A program made the position numbers and the translations under genes. The notes below the pieces were generated by a model. That model saw nothing but the letters and a program-made list of their open reading frames with translations. It did no database searches and was not told the DNA's origin. A stretch of DNA of 64,000 nt from Actinophytocola xinjiangensis (lineage in GTDB: Bacteria; Actinomycetota; Actinomycetes; Mycobacteriales; Pseudonocardiaceae). The first letter of the stretch is position 1. Every line of letters starts with the position of its first letter. Of this stretch, positions 1 through 26,300 are shown in pieces. The DNA is taken from the NCBI RefSeq assembly GCF_001921215.1, contig NZ_MSIF01000029.1, forward strand, positions 1 through 64,000, read 5' to 3'.

Positions 1-11363
<11,363 letters not shown>

Positions 11364-11380
11364 CGTGCTCCGGTTTCAGG

Positions 11381-14300
11381 TCAGTTCGTGATCTCGCCTG
11401 CGAGGCGCAGCAGGTCCTCGCCGTCCAGGTCGTCGAGCGAGTCGCCGTTCGCCTCGGCGTCGGTGCCGGTGCCCGTACCGCCGTCCTCGGACGCGAGGCT
11501 CAGTACCAGATCCAGCACACCGGCCTGGCGCAGCCTGCTGACGGGGATCGTCGCGAGCGCGGCACGGATCTCGGCGTCCGGGTCGGCGACCGAGGTCGCG
11601 TCCTCGGGGTAGAGCTGGGCCAGCAGGTAGGAGGCCAGGGCGGTCGCGGTCGGGTAGTCGAAGACCACACCGCCGGACAGGGTCAGCCCGGTGGCCGCCC
11701 GCAGCCGGTTGCGCAGTTCGACGGCGGTGACCGAGTCGAGGCCGAAGTCCCGGAACGGCCGGGCGACGGGCACCGGCTCGGTCGTGTCGAGGCCGAGTAC
11801 CACGCCCGCCTCCGCGCGTACCAGCTCCACCATCTCCCGTTCCCGTTCGGCGGGACGCAGTCCGTCCAGTCGGGACCGCAGCGCGCCCTGGTCGACCTGA
11901 TCGTCCGGTGTCGCCTCGGAGAGCGCGCGAACCGCGGGAAGGTCCCCGACCAGCGGACTCGGGCGCACGGCGGTGAAGCTCGACGCGAACCGGGACCAGT
12001 CCATGTTGGACACCACGAGGGTGGCGGCACCGTCCTCGACGGCGCCGTGCAGCGCGGCGACCGCGAGCGCCGGATCCATCGCCAGCACACCCCGGCGGAC
12101 CAGCTGCTCGTCGTTGTCCGCCTGGGCCGCGATCCCCACGCGCCCCCACGCGCCCCACGCCACCGACGTAGCGGGGCGGCCGGTGGCGCGGCGGGACTCG
12201 GCCAGCGCGTCGAGGTAGGCGTTGGCGGCGGCGTAGCCGGGTTGGCGCCCGCTGCCCCACACTCCGGCGCCGGAGGAGAACAGCACGAAGTCCACCAGCT
12301 CGATGCCGCGCAGCGCGGTCAACTCGTGCAGGTGTACCGCACCGGCGACCTTCGCACCGAACAACGAGGTCAGGCCGGGCACGTCCAGCTCACGGACCTC
12401 GGCGTCGTGGTCGGTCCCGCCGGCCGCGTGGAAGACGGCGGTCAGGGGCAGCTCGGCGGGGACGGAGTCGAGCAGCGCGTCGAGGGCTTCGCGGTCGGCG
12501 ACGTCGCACGCCGTGACCGTCACCCGGGCGCCGGTCGCCCGCAGCTCGTCGGCCAGGTCCGCCGCGCCCGGCGCGTCCGGGCCACGGCGGCTGGTGAGCA
12601 GCAGGTGCTCGGCACCGGCGGCGGCGACCCAGCGGGCCACCTCACCGCCGACACCACCGGTGCCGCCGGTGATCAGGACCGTCCCGGTGGGCCGGAACGG
12701 CCGCTTGCGCGACGCGGGCCGCGCGTGGACGAGCCTGCGGCCGAACACCCCGGCCGAACGGATCGCGACCTGGTCCTCGGTGCCCGCGAGGACTCCGTCC
12801 AGCCGCCGCGCGACGTGGTCGTCCACCACCGGAGGGAGGTCGACCAGGCCGCCCCACAGGCCGGGCAGCTCCAGTGCGGCCACCCTGCCGTAACCCCACA
12901 CGGCTGACTGTGCCGGGTTGGTCAGGGGGTCGTGGTCGCCGGTCGACACCGCGCCCCGGGTCACGCACCACACGGGTGCGTCGACCCCGGCGTCGCCGAC
13001 GGCCTGCACGAGCGTGACGGTCGCCGCGAGCCCGGCGGGCACCGGTGTCCCCGCGAGCGGCTGCTCGACGATGCCGAGCAGCGACAGGATCCCGGCCGGG
13101 TGAGCGGCGGTCCCGGTCGCGGCGAGGGTGGCCGCCGCGTCGCTGATCAGGCCGGTGAGACCCGCCCGGTCCGGCGCCGGGTCCGGAGCCACCACCGGCA
13201 CCGCCCGCGCTCCGAGCGCGTCGAGCACGGCGCTCACCCACGGGTCGTCCTCGTGACCCGCTGGCAGGACGACCAGCCAGTCGCCGTCGGTCCGGCCGTC
13301 CGCGCGCACGGGGGTCCACCCGATCCCGTAGCGCCATGAGTCCACCGTCGATCGCTCGCTGGCCCGGCGGCGCCACGCGTCCAGGCCCGGTGCCACCTTC
13401 CTGGCGAGTTCGGGGTCCACGTCGAGGGCGGCCGCGAGCGAGTCGGCGTCGCCGTCAGAGACGAGGTCCCAGAACTCCGTGTCGCCGAACCCCGCCCGTG
13501 AGTCGGGGGCGGGCTCCCACCAGTACCGGTTCCGTTGGAAGGCGTAGGTGGGGAGATCGACCCGACGGCCCGCAGCCCCGAAGGACTGGGCCCAGTCCAC
13601 ATCGACGCCGGCGACCCACGCCTGCGCGAACGAGGTCACCAGGCGCGCCGCGCCACCGTCGTCGCGGCGCAGCGTGCCGACGACCACGAACTCGCCGCCC
13701 GCCGCCTCGCAGGTCTCGGTGAGGGCCGAGGTCAGCACCGGGTGCGGGCTGACCTCGACGAACGTGCGGTAGCCGTCGGCGACCAACGCGGTCACCGCGG
13801 TGTCGAGTCGGACGCGGGTGCGCAGGTTCCGGTACCAGTACCTGACGTCCATGGTCGTCGTGTCGATCGGCTCACCGGTCACCGTCGAGTAGAGCGGCAC
13901 GGCGGCCTGCCGTGGCCTCACGTGCGCGAGCACCCGGACCAGCTCGTCGCGGATCTCCTCCACGTGCGGGGAGTGCGACGCGTAGTCCACCGAGATTCGC
14001 TTGGCGCGCACGCCATCCCGCTCGCAGGCCGCCATCAGCTCGTCGAGTGCGGCGGCCGCGCCGGACACGACCACCGTGAGCGGCCCGTTCACCGCGGCCA
14101 CCGAGATGTCCGCGCCCCACGGGGCGATCAGTTCGCTGGCCGTCTCCAGCGAGCACGGCAGCGACACCATGCCGCCCCGGCCACCGAGCGGCAACAACGC
14201 CTTGCTGCGCAACGCGACCACCGCCGCGGCGTCGTCGAGCGAGAGCGCACCGGCGACGTGGGCCGCCGCGATCTCGCCCTGCGAGTGCCCGACAACGGCG

Positions 14301-17300
14301 GCCGGTTCGACGCCGTTGGCCCGCCACACCGCGGCCAGCGAGACCATCATCGCGAACAGGGCCGGTTGGACGACGTCAACCCTGGACAGCAGGGTCTCGT
14401 CGACAGCACCGGAGATCACGTCGGTGAGCGACCAGTCGACGTGCGGGGCGAGCGCGGCGGCGCAGTCGTCGATACTCGCCCGGAAGACCTCGGAGGTCGC
14501 CAACAGTTCGGTGCCCATCCCCTGCCACTGGGAACCCTGACCGGGAAAGACGAACACCGGACCCGCCGAGCCCGGCACCACGGTCCCGGTCACCACACCG
14601 GGTGCGGTGGCCCCGTCGGCGACGGTCGCCACGCCCTGCTCGTGGTCGGTGAGTACGACAGCGCGGTGCTCGAACGCCTGTCTGCCGCGCAGCAGCGACC
14701 AGCCGACGTCGGCCACCGGTTCGGCGACCTCGACGAGCCGGCCCGCCTGGGCGGCCAGTGCCCCGGCGGACCTGCCGGACACCAGCCACGGCACCGAGCC
14801 GCCCACGGGGGACTCGTCGGGCTCCTGGTCGGCGGGCGCCTGTTCGAGAATCACGTGCACGTTCGTGCCGCTGATCCCGAACGACGACACGCCGCCGCGG
14901 CGCGGCCTGCCGGCCTCGGGCCACGGCAGGCCCGCGGTCAGCAGGTGCAGCGCACCGGAGGACCAGTCGACGTGCGGGGACGGCTCGTCCGCGTGCAGGG
15001 TGGGCGGCAGCACCCCGTGGCGCAGGGCGAGCACCATCTTCATGAGGCTCGCCGCGCCGGACGCGAGCTGGGTGTGCCCGATGTTCGACTTGACCGAGCC
15101 GAGGTACAGCGGCGTCTCACGGTCCACGCCGTAGGTGGCGAGCAACGCACCGGCCTCGATCGGGTCGCCGAGTTTCGTACCGGTTCCGTGTGCCTCCACC
15201 ACGTCGACGTCATGTGGGGACAGTCCGGCCGCGGCGAGGGCGGCACGGATGACCCGCTGCTGGGACGGTCCGTTCGGCGCGGTCAGGCCGTTCGACGCGC
15301 CGTCCTGGTTCACCGCGCTGCCGGCCACGACGGCCAGCACCGGGTGGCCGTTGCGCCGCGCGTCGGACAGTCGTTCCAACAGCAGCACACCGACGCCCTC
15401 GGCCATGCCGAAGCCGTCGGCGTCCGCGCCGAACGCCTTGCACCTGCCCTGGGCCGACAATGCGTCCAGCTCACCGAAACCGGCGAACTCGGCCGGGCTG
15501 GCCATGACGGTGGCGCCGCCGGCGATGGCGAGCGTGCTCTCCCCGGTGCGCAGTGACTGGCACGCGAGGTGAAGGGCGACGAGCGCGGAGGAACATCCGG
15601 TGTCGAGGGTGACCGCCGGTCCCTCGAACCCGTACAGGTAGGAGATCCGGCCGGACATCAGCGACGGCGACACCCCGGTGACGGAGTGGACGTCGGCGTC
15701 GATCTGGCCGTAGTCCTGGTAGGCGCCGCCGACGAACACGCCGGTCGGGGTGCCGCGCAGGGTGGTCATGTCGATGCCGGCGCGTTCGACGGTCTCCCAG
15801 GTCGTCTCGAGCAGGAGCCGCTGCTGCGGATCCATGCCGATGGCCTCGCGCGGGGAGATGCCGAAGAACCCGGCGTCGAAACCCGCCACGTCGGCGAGGA
15901 AGCCGCCCACGGCCTGGATGTCCCAGCCTCGGTCGGCCGGGGCAGGGCCGACGGCGTCGACCCCGTCGGCCACGAGTCGCCACAGGTCCTCCGGGGAGCT
16001 GACCCCGCCGGGGAAGCGGCAGGCCATGGAGACGACGACGATCGGGTCGGTGTCAGGGCCGGTGTCTGGGTCGGTGTCAGCGTCGGTGTTGTCGATCCGA
16101 CCGGTCACGGGGACGTTCGTGGTCGCCCCGAAGAGTTCCGCGTGCAGGAACTCCGTGAGCGCCTGCGGGTTCGGGTGGTCGAACACGAGTGTCGCGGGCA
16201 GTGCCGCGCCGGTGGCGGCGGTGAGGCGGTTGCGCAGGTCGACCGCGGTGACCGAGTCGAAACCCGCGTCGCGGAAGGCGACGCGCTCGGACAGTGCGTC
16301 CGTGCTGGTGTGCCCGAGAACGGCGGCGGCCTCGTCCCGGACGATCCGCAGCAGCGCCTGCCGGCGTCCGGTGGCGGGCAGGGTCCGCAGCCGGTCAGCG
16401 ATCCCGGTCGATGCCGCCACCGGCGTGGCGGTCAGCGCCGCGACCTCCGGCACCAGGTCGAACAGGGTTGTCGTGCGGCCGGAGGCGAACACCGGGTAGT
16501 AGCGCTCCCACCGGACCCCGGTGAGTGCCAGCACCGTCTCGTCGTCGTCCAGCGCGCGCCGCAGTCCGGTCATCGCCAGGTCCGGGTCGAGGTGGGCGAG
16601 GCCGGATCGGCGTGCGCCGAACGGGTCGTCGGAGTCGAACAACTCCCGGACCTCGTCGCTGTCCGGCCACTTCCCCCAGTGGATCGCGGTGGCGGGCAGG
16701 CCGGCCGCACGGCGGTGTTGTGCGAGAGCGGCGAGGTAGGCGTTGGCCGCCACATAGGCAGCGTGGTCACCGCTGCCCCACAGGCCCGCGTTGGACGAGT
16801 ACAGCACGAAACTGTCGAGGTCGGTCGCCAGCTCGTGCAGGTTGCGGGCACCGGTGGCCTTCGCGCCGACGACCCTGGCGACGTGGTCGAGAGACGCGGC
16901 GTCCAATGAGGACAGCTCGATGACGGCGGCCGCGTGCACGACGGTGCGGACGGGACGGCCGGCGTCGGCGAGCTCGGTGAGCAACGCGGTGAGCGCGACG
17001 CGGTCCGCGATGTCGCAGGCGGCGACCGTGACGTGCTCGCCGAAGTCGTGTTCGGTGGCCGTGCGGCTGGTGAGCACGATGTCGGTGGCACCCTGGTCGA
17101 GCAGCCACCTCACGAGCCGGGGGCCGATCTGACCGGTGCCGCCGGTGACGAGCGTCGTCCCGGTCGGCGTCCACCGTCCGGACGGGGCACCGGAGGCCGG
17201 CGCGCGCACGACCCGACGGGCGAGCGTGCCGGTCGCGCGGATCGCGAGCTGGTCCTCGCCGGTGCCGCCCGCGAGGACGGTCAGCAGACGGCGCCCGGCC

Positions 17301-20300
17301 CGCTCGTCGAGGGCGGCGGGCAGGTCCACCACACCGCCCCAGCGGCGCGGGTGCTCCAGCGCGGCGGTCCAGCCGACGCCGAGTGTCAGTGCCTGCGACG
17401 GGTTGGTGAGTGGCTCGGTGTCGTTCGTGGACACCGCGCCCCTGGTCAGTGCCCAGACCGGCGCGGTGGTGTCACCCAGCGCCTGGACCAGGGTGATCGT
17501 GAGTGCGAGGCCCAGCGGCAGGTCCGGATGCGTGGCGCACGGTTGTTCGGCCACGGCCAGCAGGGACACGATGCTGGTGACCTCGCCCGGCAGTCGGGCC
17601 GCGAGCGTCACCCGGTCGAGGTCGGTCTCGTCGAGGACCAGCACCCGGAACGGGACTCCCGAGTTCGCGAACGCGGCCCGCACGTCGGTGTCGTCGACCC
17701 CGGAGGCCGTGACGAGCAGCCATTCGCCGTCCGGCACCCGGTCACGGACGCCGGTGACCGGGCGCCACGCCACCCGGTACCGCCAGTCGTCCACGGTGGA
17801 TTCCGCGGACCGCTGCTCGCGCCACGACCGCAGGGCGGGCAGGACGTCGGCGAGCGCGTCGGCGGGCAGGTTCAGGTGCTTCTCGGGGTCGGCCAGCGCC
17901 GTCCACAGCTCGTCGTCGCGGGCGTGGGTCGGCGCGACCGTCGGCCAGTACCGCTCGCGCTGGAACGGGTAGGTCGGCAGGTCGACGTGGTTGCCCGGCA
18001 GGGCGGGCCATCGCACCGCGACACCGAGGGTGTGTGCCTGCGCCAGTGCCAGCGCCAGCCTGTCCGCTCCGCCGTCGTCGCGGCGCAGCGTGCCGAACAC
18101 GGCGGCGGTGGGCGCGGTCTCCTGGATGGGCAGGGTGAGCACGGGGTGCGGGCTCACCTCGACGAAGGTGTCGTAGCCCGCCTCGGCGAGCTCGGCGACC
18201 GCGTCCAGCAAGCCGACGGCGCCGCGTAGGTTGCGGTACCAGTAGTCGGCGTCGACGCTCGGGTCCCATCCGCCGGTGACCGTCGACCGGAAGGGCACGA
18301 CCGCGGGCGACGGAGCGACCTCGGCGAGGTCGGTCAGCAGGACGTCGCGGATGTCCTCGACGTGCCTGGAGTGCGAGGCGTAGTCGACGGGAATCATCTT
18401 CGCCCGCACGTCGTCCGCCTCGCAGTCCGTGACCAGGGCGGCGAGCGCGGACGGGTCGCCGGACACGACCACCGCGGCGGGACCGTTGACGGCGGCGATC
18501 GACGCGTCACCGTCGAGCTTCTCCAGGCGCGCGATGACCGTCTCGACCGGTTCGGCGACCGACGCCATCGCACCCCGGCCGGACAGGTGCGCGGCGATCG
18601 CCTGGCTGCGCAACGCGACCACCCGCGCGGCGTCCTCGATGGACAGGGCACCGGCGACGACCGCCGCCGCGATCTCGCCCTGCGAGTGGCCGAGCACCGC
18701 GTCCGGTACGACCCCGCGCGCGGCCCACACCCTGGCCAGCGCGACCATCATCGCCCACGACGCGGGCTGTACGACGTCGACCCGCTCCAGCCCGTCACCG
18801 GTGCGCAGCACCTCGTGCAGGGACCAGGTCACGTGCGGGGCGAGCGCGGCGGCGCACTCGTCGACGGCGGCGGCGAACACCGGTTCGTGGTCGAGCAGGG
18901 CGGCCCCCATCCCCGCCCACTGTGCGCCCTGGCCGGGGAACACGAGCACGACCCGGCGGGCGGTGGCCGCCGTGCCGGTGACCACGTTCGCGGCCGGACG
19001 GTCGTCGGCGAGCGCGCGCAGCCCGTCGGACAGCTCGGCGGCCTCGGCACCGACGACGACCGCGCGGTGGTCGAAGCGGGTACGGCCGGCCAGGGTCGCG
19101 GCGATCGACAACGGGTCCGCGTCCTCATCGGACAGCCGGTGCGCGAGGTCGCGCAGGGCCCGCGGTGACCGCGCGGAGAGCAGGTAGGGAATCACCGGCG
19201 GCGCGGCGCCCGGTTCGGTCGCGACGGCCGGGGCCTCGCCGAGCACCACGTGCGCGTTGGTGCCGCTGATCCCGAACGAGGACACCCCGGCACGCATCGG
19301 CCCGCCGTCGGTTCCCCAGTCCACCGGCTCGGTCAGCAGCCGCACCGCACCGGTCCAGTCCACATGGGACGACGGGGTCTCCGCGTGCAGGGTGCGTGGC
19401 AGTCGCCGGTGTCGCATGGCGAGCACCATCTTCATCACGCCCGCGACCCCGGCCGCCGCCTGTGTGTGGCCGAGATTGGACTTCACCGACCCCAGGTACA
19501 GCGGGGCCTCCCGGTCCCGCCCGTAGGTCGCGAGCAGCGCCTGCGCCTCGATGGGGTCGCCGAGCTTCGTGCCGGTGCCGTGGGCCTCGACGGCCGTGAT
19601 GTCCGACGGGGACAGTCCGGCGTTGGCGAGCGCCTGGGTGATCACCCGCTGTTGGGCCGGGCCGTTGGGGGCGGTGAGCCCGTTGGAAGCGCCGTCCTGG
19701 TTCACCGCGGAACCCAACAGAACGGCCAGGATCGGGTACCCGCTGCGCCGCGCGGTGGACAGCGGGGCGACGAGCAGCATGCCGACGCCCTCGGCGAACC
19801 CGGCACCGTCGGCGCCCTCGGCGAACGCCCTGCACCGGCCGTCGGGCGACACCGCGCCCTGGCGACCCAGTTCGGTGACCGGGCCCGCGGTGCTCATCAC
19901 CGTGACACCGCCCGCCAGGGCGAGATCGCACTCGCCGCGGCGCAGCGAGTCGGCAGCCAGGTGCAGCGCGACCAGCGACGACGAACACGCCGTGTCGACC
20001 GTCAGCGCCGGGCCCTCCAGCCCGAAGGTGTAGGAGATCCTGCCGGCGAGCACGCTCGCGGCGATGCCGGTGCCGGCGTGCCCGTCGGTGTCCTCGACGC
20101 AACCGCGCACCAGCTCCAGGTAGTCCTGGCCGTTGGTGCCGACGAACACGCCGGTTCGGCTGCCGCGCCCGGCCACCGGGTCGATGCCCGCGTTCTCGAA
20201 GGCCTCCCACGAGGTTTCCAGCAGCAGCCGCTGCTGCGGGTCCATCGCGAGCGCCTCACGCGGGGAGATTCCGAAGAACCCGGCGTCGAACCCGGCGACG

Positions 20301-23300
20301 TCGGTGAGGAAGCCCCCGGCGCCGTGCGGTGTCGAGGTGTCCCAGCCTCGGTCGGTCGGCAGTGGACCCACCGCGTCGCGGCCCTGCGCGAGCAGGTCCC
20401 ACAGTTCTTCGGGAGTGGTGACGCCGCCGGGGAAACGGCAGGCCATGCCGATGATCGCGACCGGTTCTGCGGTGGCGATCTCGGCGGTCGCCTCGACGGT
20501 CGGCAGGGTGCCGAGGAGGTGGTCGGTGAGCTGCCGCACGGTCGGGAAGTCGAACACGATCCCGGCGGGCAGTGTCAGCCCGGTGACGGCGGTGAGCCGG
20601 TTGCGCAGTTCGACGGCCGTGAGCGAGTCGAACCCGAGGTCGCGGAACGCCGTGTCCAGACCGATGCTCTCGGTGGTCGGGTGGCCGAGTACCGAGGCGA
20701 CCGCGGCGCGGACGGCGGCGAGCAGGCCCGCGGGGTCGCCGGGGGCGGCGGTGGGCGGGGCCTCGGCGACGTCGGGCAGTTCGGCGAACAGCGGGTGGTG
20801 GCGGTGCCCGGTGAACAGCCTGCGGTCGGTCAGGTCGAGCACCAGCAGCGACGGTTCGCCCGACGCGACGGCCGGGCCGAGCAGGCCGGCGGCGGCCTCG
20901 GGGTCGAGCAGGGGAACGTTCGCGGGCCGGTGCCCGGCGGCCATCCCGGCGCCCGCCCACGGGCCCCACGCGATGGCGGTCGCGGTCAGGCCCCTGGCGT
21001 GGCGGCGTTGCGCGAGCGCGACGAGTTCGGCGTTGGCCGCGGCGTACCCGGCCTGGCCGGGGTTGCCGATCACGGCGGACGCGGACGCGAACAGGACGAA
21101 CGCGTCGAGGTCGAGGTCGGCGCTGCACTCGTCGAGTACCAGGGCCGAGGTGACCTTGGCGTGGCGCATCGCGGCGAGGTCGGCGGGGTCGAGGGTGTCG
21201 ATCATGCCGTCGTGGACGACGCCCGCGGTGTGGACGATCGCGGTGACCGGGTGCTCGGCGAGCACCGCGCTCAGGTGCTCGCGATCGGCGGCGTCGGCGG
21301 CGACCACGGTCACCCGGGCACCCGCCTCACGGAGTTCCGCGCACAGGTCGTCCACGCCGGGCGCGTCGGTGCCTCGGCGGCTGACGAGGAGCAGGTGTTC
21401 GGCGCCGTCGGCGGCGAGCCCGCGGGCCACGTGGCCGCCGAGTGCTCCGGTGCCGCCGGTGACGAGCACGGTGCCGCGCGGGCGCCAGCCCCCGGCGGGC
21501 AGTTCGGCACGCACAAGCCTGCGGCCATACGCGCCGGACTCGCGGACGGCCAGTTCGTTCGCGCCGTGGGCAAGGGCGCGCGCCACGGTGGCCAGGACGG
21601 TGTCGGTGAGCTCCGCCGGAAGGTCCAGCAGACCGCCCCACTCGGCCGGGTACTCCAGTGCCGCCGTGCGACCGAAACCGTGCACGGCGGCCTGGGCCTC
21701 GTTCGGTGTCTCGCCGTCCTCGACCGCGACGGCGCCGCGGGTGAGGGCCCACACGGGAACGTCGAGGCCGGCGCGCAGCACGGCGGCGGTGTCGATGCCG
21801 ACGAAGGACAGGATGCCCTCGGCGGCCGGGAGGTGGTCGAGGTCGGTGATCGCGACCGTGTCGGCCGCCAGGGCGGCGGCCACCGTGGTGGTCCAGGCGT
21901 CCGGTGTCTCGGGAACGATCGCCACCCAACGGCGTGGCGTCGCGTCCACGTCAGGCAGGCGACGCCAGGTCTCGCGGTAGGTCCAGGAGGTGACCGGTTG
22001 TTCGGTTGTCGGCAGCGTCGGCCAGTAGCGGGTCCGTTCGAACGGGTAGCCGGGGAGGGTGGCGCCCGGAACGCCGGTGAACAGGGTCGCCCAGGCGACG
22101 GGGACACCGGTGACATACAGCCGGGCGAGTCCGGTCAGGAACGCCACCTGGTCGTCACGGTCCCTGCGCAGCAACGGAATGCCATCGACCAGTGCCGACA
22201 GGGTGCTGTCGGGGCCCAGTTCGAGGAAGGTGTCCGCGCCGGTGGCCGCCACGTCGTCGGCGAAGCGGACGGTGTCGCGTACCTGGTTCACCCAGTAGTC
22301 GACCGACCCGACATCCTTGGTCAACGCGATCGTGGGCTCGGCGAAGGAAATCCCCGCGATGGCCGCACGGAAGTCAGCCAACATCGGATCCATCAACGGC
22401 GAATGGAACGCGTGCGACACCCGAAGTCGCGTGAACTCCAACCCCTCCACCGCGGCCAGGACCTCGGACTCGACCCCGGACAACACGACGTTGTCCGGTC
22501 CGTTCACCGCGGCGACCGACACGCCGTCGGTCAACACCACGTCAGCCGTACGGATCGCGACCATCGCGCCGCCCTCGGGCAACGCCTCCATCAACCGCGC
22601 CCGAGCCGCCACCAGCGAGCACGCGTCATCCAACGAGAACACGCCGGCCACATGAGCCGCCGCGATCTCACCGACCGAATGGCCCACCAGCACATCCGGC
22701 CGAACACCCAACGACTCCACCAGGCGGTAGAGCGCCACCTCGAACGCGAACAACGCCGGCTGCGCCCAACCCGTCCGGTTCAGCGCCTCGGCGTCGACAC
22801 CCCACATGACATCGCGCAACGCGCCCGCCATGCGGGCGTCCAGGACGTCAGCCACCTCGTCGAACGCGTCGGCGAACACCGGGAACCGGTCGTACAGCGC
22901 ACGACCCATCCCGACACGCTGCGAGCCCTGACCGGCGAACAGGAACGCGAGCGATCCGACGGAGTCGTCGCCCACGATCTCGTCACGCGCGACCTCGACC
23001 ACACCGTCCAGCGTCGACAGCAGGACCGCGCGGTGTTCCAGCACTCCGTGACGGGCCAGCGCCGCGGCGATCCGCACCGGCGCCTCATCCACGGTGGACA
23101 GCGCGGTCGCGCGGGCGGTGAGCGCGCGGGACGTCCTGGCGGACAACACCCACGGCACGACCGCTGGCTCGGCACGCTGGGCCGGCTCGTCGGCCACCTG
23201 CTCCAGGACGACGTGCGCGTTGGTTCCACTGACCCCGAACGCCGACACCCCCGTCCGGCGCGGCCTTTCGACGGTGGGCCATCCGGTGTTCGCCGTGACC

Positions 23301-26300
23301 AGCTCGACCGAACCCGTCGACCAGTCCACATGCGACGTCGGCGCGGTCACGTGCAGCGAGGCGGGCACGATGCCCGAGCGCATGGCCAGCACCGATTTGA
23401 TGACGCCCGCGATCCCCGCGGCGGCCTGGGCGTGGCCGATGTTCGACTTCACCGAACCGACCAGCAGCGGGGTCCGCCGATCCTGACCATAGGTGGCGAG
23501 CAGGGCCTGCGCCTCGATCGGGTCGCCGAGCGTGGTTCCGGTGCCGTGCGCCTCGACGACGTCGACGTCCGACGTGGACAGTCCGGCGTCGGCGAGGGCC
23601 GCGCGGATGACCCGCTGCTGTGACGGGCCGTTCGGCGCGGTCAGTCCGTTGGAGGCGCCGTCGGAGTTCACCGCGGAGCCCCTCACGATCGCCAGCACCG
23701 GGTACCCCGCCCGCTCCGCGTCGGACCGCCTGGCCACCACCAGCACGCCGACACCCTCGGACCAGCCGGTGCCGTCGGCGTCGTCGGAGAACGGCTTGCA
23801 GTTCCCGTCGGCGGCCAGGCCGCCCTGGACGGAGAACTCGACGAACGTGTTCGGGGTGGACATGACCGTCACGCCACCGACCAACGCGAGCGAGCACTCC
23901 CCGTCCCGCAGCGCCTTGGCTGCCAGGTGCAGCGCCACCAGCGACGACGAGCAGGCGGTGTCCACGGTGACCGCGGGGCCCTCCAGGCCCAGCGTGTACG
24001 CGAGCCTGCCCGACAACACGCTCGCCGCCGTGCCGATGCCGACATGCCCGGCCGCGTCGTCCTCGCTCGCGTCGAGCACGCTCACGTAGTCCTGACCGCT
24101 GTTGCCGACGAACACGCCGGTTCCGCTGCCGCGCAACGACTCCGGCGCGATCCCGGCGGCCTCGACCGCGTCCCACGTCGTCTCCAGCAGCAGCCGCTGC
24201 TGCGGGTCCATGGCCAGCGCCTCACGCGGCGAGATGCCGAAGAACTCGGCGTCGAAGTCCGCCGCCCCGGCCAGGAAACCGCCGCGGGTGGTGGCGGAGG
24301 CGACTCCGGCCAGGTCCCAGCCCCGGTCGGCGGGGAAGTCCGAGACACCGCTGCGTTCGGCGACCAGCAGCCGCCACAGGTCAGCCGGCGACTCGACCCC
24401 GCCGGGCAGTCGGCAGCCCATGCCGACGATCACGACGGGGTCCTGCTCGGGCGGCGCGGCGACCCCGGCGGCCGTCGGTAGGTCCGCGTCGCCGGCGAGG
24501 TGCGCGGCGAGCGCGGCGGCGGTCGGGTGGTCGAACACGAGCGTCGCGGGCAACCGGGTGCCGAACAGCGAGGACAGCCGGTCCCGCAGTTCGACGGCGG
24601 TGAGCGAGTCGAAGCCGAGGTCGGCGAACGCTCGGTCGGGTGCCACCGCGTCGGCGCCGGAGTGGCCGAGCACGGCGGCCACCTCGACGCGGACCAGGTC
24701 GAGCAGGGCGGCCGGGTCGGCCGGCGCGGTACGTACCGACGCCTCGGCGGGGGTGTCGGGCAGCAGCCCGGTGAACAGGTCGCTGGGTCGCCGCGCGGTG
24801 AAGCTGGCCACGAACCGAGCCAGGTCCAGGTCGGCCACGACGAGCGTCGGGTGACCCTCGGCGACGGCGCGGTCCAGCACCTCGACGGCGAGGGCCGGGT
24901 CCAGTTCGCGGACGCCGTGGCGGCTCAGCCGCAGCGACGCGTCCTGGTGGTCGGCCGCGATGCCCACCGCACCCCAGGTGCCCCACCCGATCGAGACGGC
25001 GGGCAGACCGGCGGCGGCGCGGTGTTCGGCCAGGGCGTCGAGGTAGGCGTTGGCGGCCGAGTAGCCGGCCAGCCCCGCCGAGCCCCACACACCGGCCGCC
25101 GACCCGAAGAGCACGAACGCGTCGAGGTTCTCGGTCAGCTCGTGCAGGTGCCGGGCGGCGAGCTTGGCGGAGAGCAGGTGTTCGAGTTGGCCCGAGGTGA
25201 CGGCGGCGACGTCGGCGTCCCCGAGCACGGTGCCCGCCGCGTGCACGACCGCGTTCGGCGAGTACTCGGCGACCACGGACGCCAGCGCGTCGCGGTCGGA
25301 GACGTCGCACGCGACCATCGTCACCCGGCAACCGAGACCTTCCGGCGCTTGGCCGCCGCGACGGCTGACCAGGACGACGTGGTCGGCGCCGGCGGCCCGC
25401 GCCCAGCGGGCCACCAGCCCGCCGAGCCCACCGGTGCCGCCGGTGACCAGGACGGTGCCCCGCAGTCGGGGCCCGTCCGGTACGGGACGGGCCGGGGCCG
25501 ACACGAGCCTGCGGCCGAACACACCCCACGACCGGACCGCCACCTGGTCCTCGGTGCCGTGGGCGCCGGCGAGAACCGCCACCAGCCGCGCTGCCGCGCG
25601 GTCGTCGAGGCTCTCGGGCAGGTCGACCAGGCCGGCCCACACGCCGGGTTGTTCGAGCGCGGCGACACGGCCGAGGCCCCACAGGGTGGCCTGTTCCGGG
25701 TGGGTCACCGCGTCACGGCGGCCGGTGGCGACCGCGCCGGACGTGATCGTCCACAGAGGAACGGAGCTGGCGCGAAGCAGCCGGGTCGTGCCGGCGAGTC
25801 CGGCCGGGACCACCGACGTGCCCGGTTCGGTGCGCTCGTCGAGACCGAGAAGCGACACCATGTTGTCCACATCGGACAGATCAGGAACCGCGGCGCCGGT
25901 GGGCAGTACCAGCTCTCGAACCGACGCTCCCGCGGCCGCCAGCGCCGCCGCGACCTCGTCCGCCAGCGGGCACTCGTCGTCGGGACGGACCAGCAGCCAC
26001 GTGCCGGTCAGGCCCGTGGCGTCGGAGGTCCGCAGCGGTGCCCAGCCCACGCGGTAGCGCCACGAGTCGGTGGTCTCCGTGACACGTCGCCGGTCACGCC
26101 AGTCCGACAGCGCGGGCAGCACCTGGGCCGCGGTGTCCGACGGCAGCCGCAGCGCGTCGGCGAACGCACCGGGGTGGCCGTCCACCAGCGACCAGAAGTC
26201 GTCGCTGCTGGCCGAGACGGTCGCACCGTGTTCCGGCCAGAAGTCCTGGTGCTGGAAGGGATAGGTGGGCAGCGGAACGACCCGCGCGCCGAGTCCGGCG

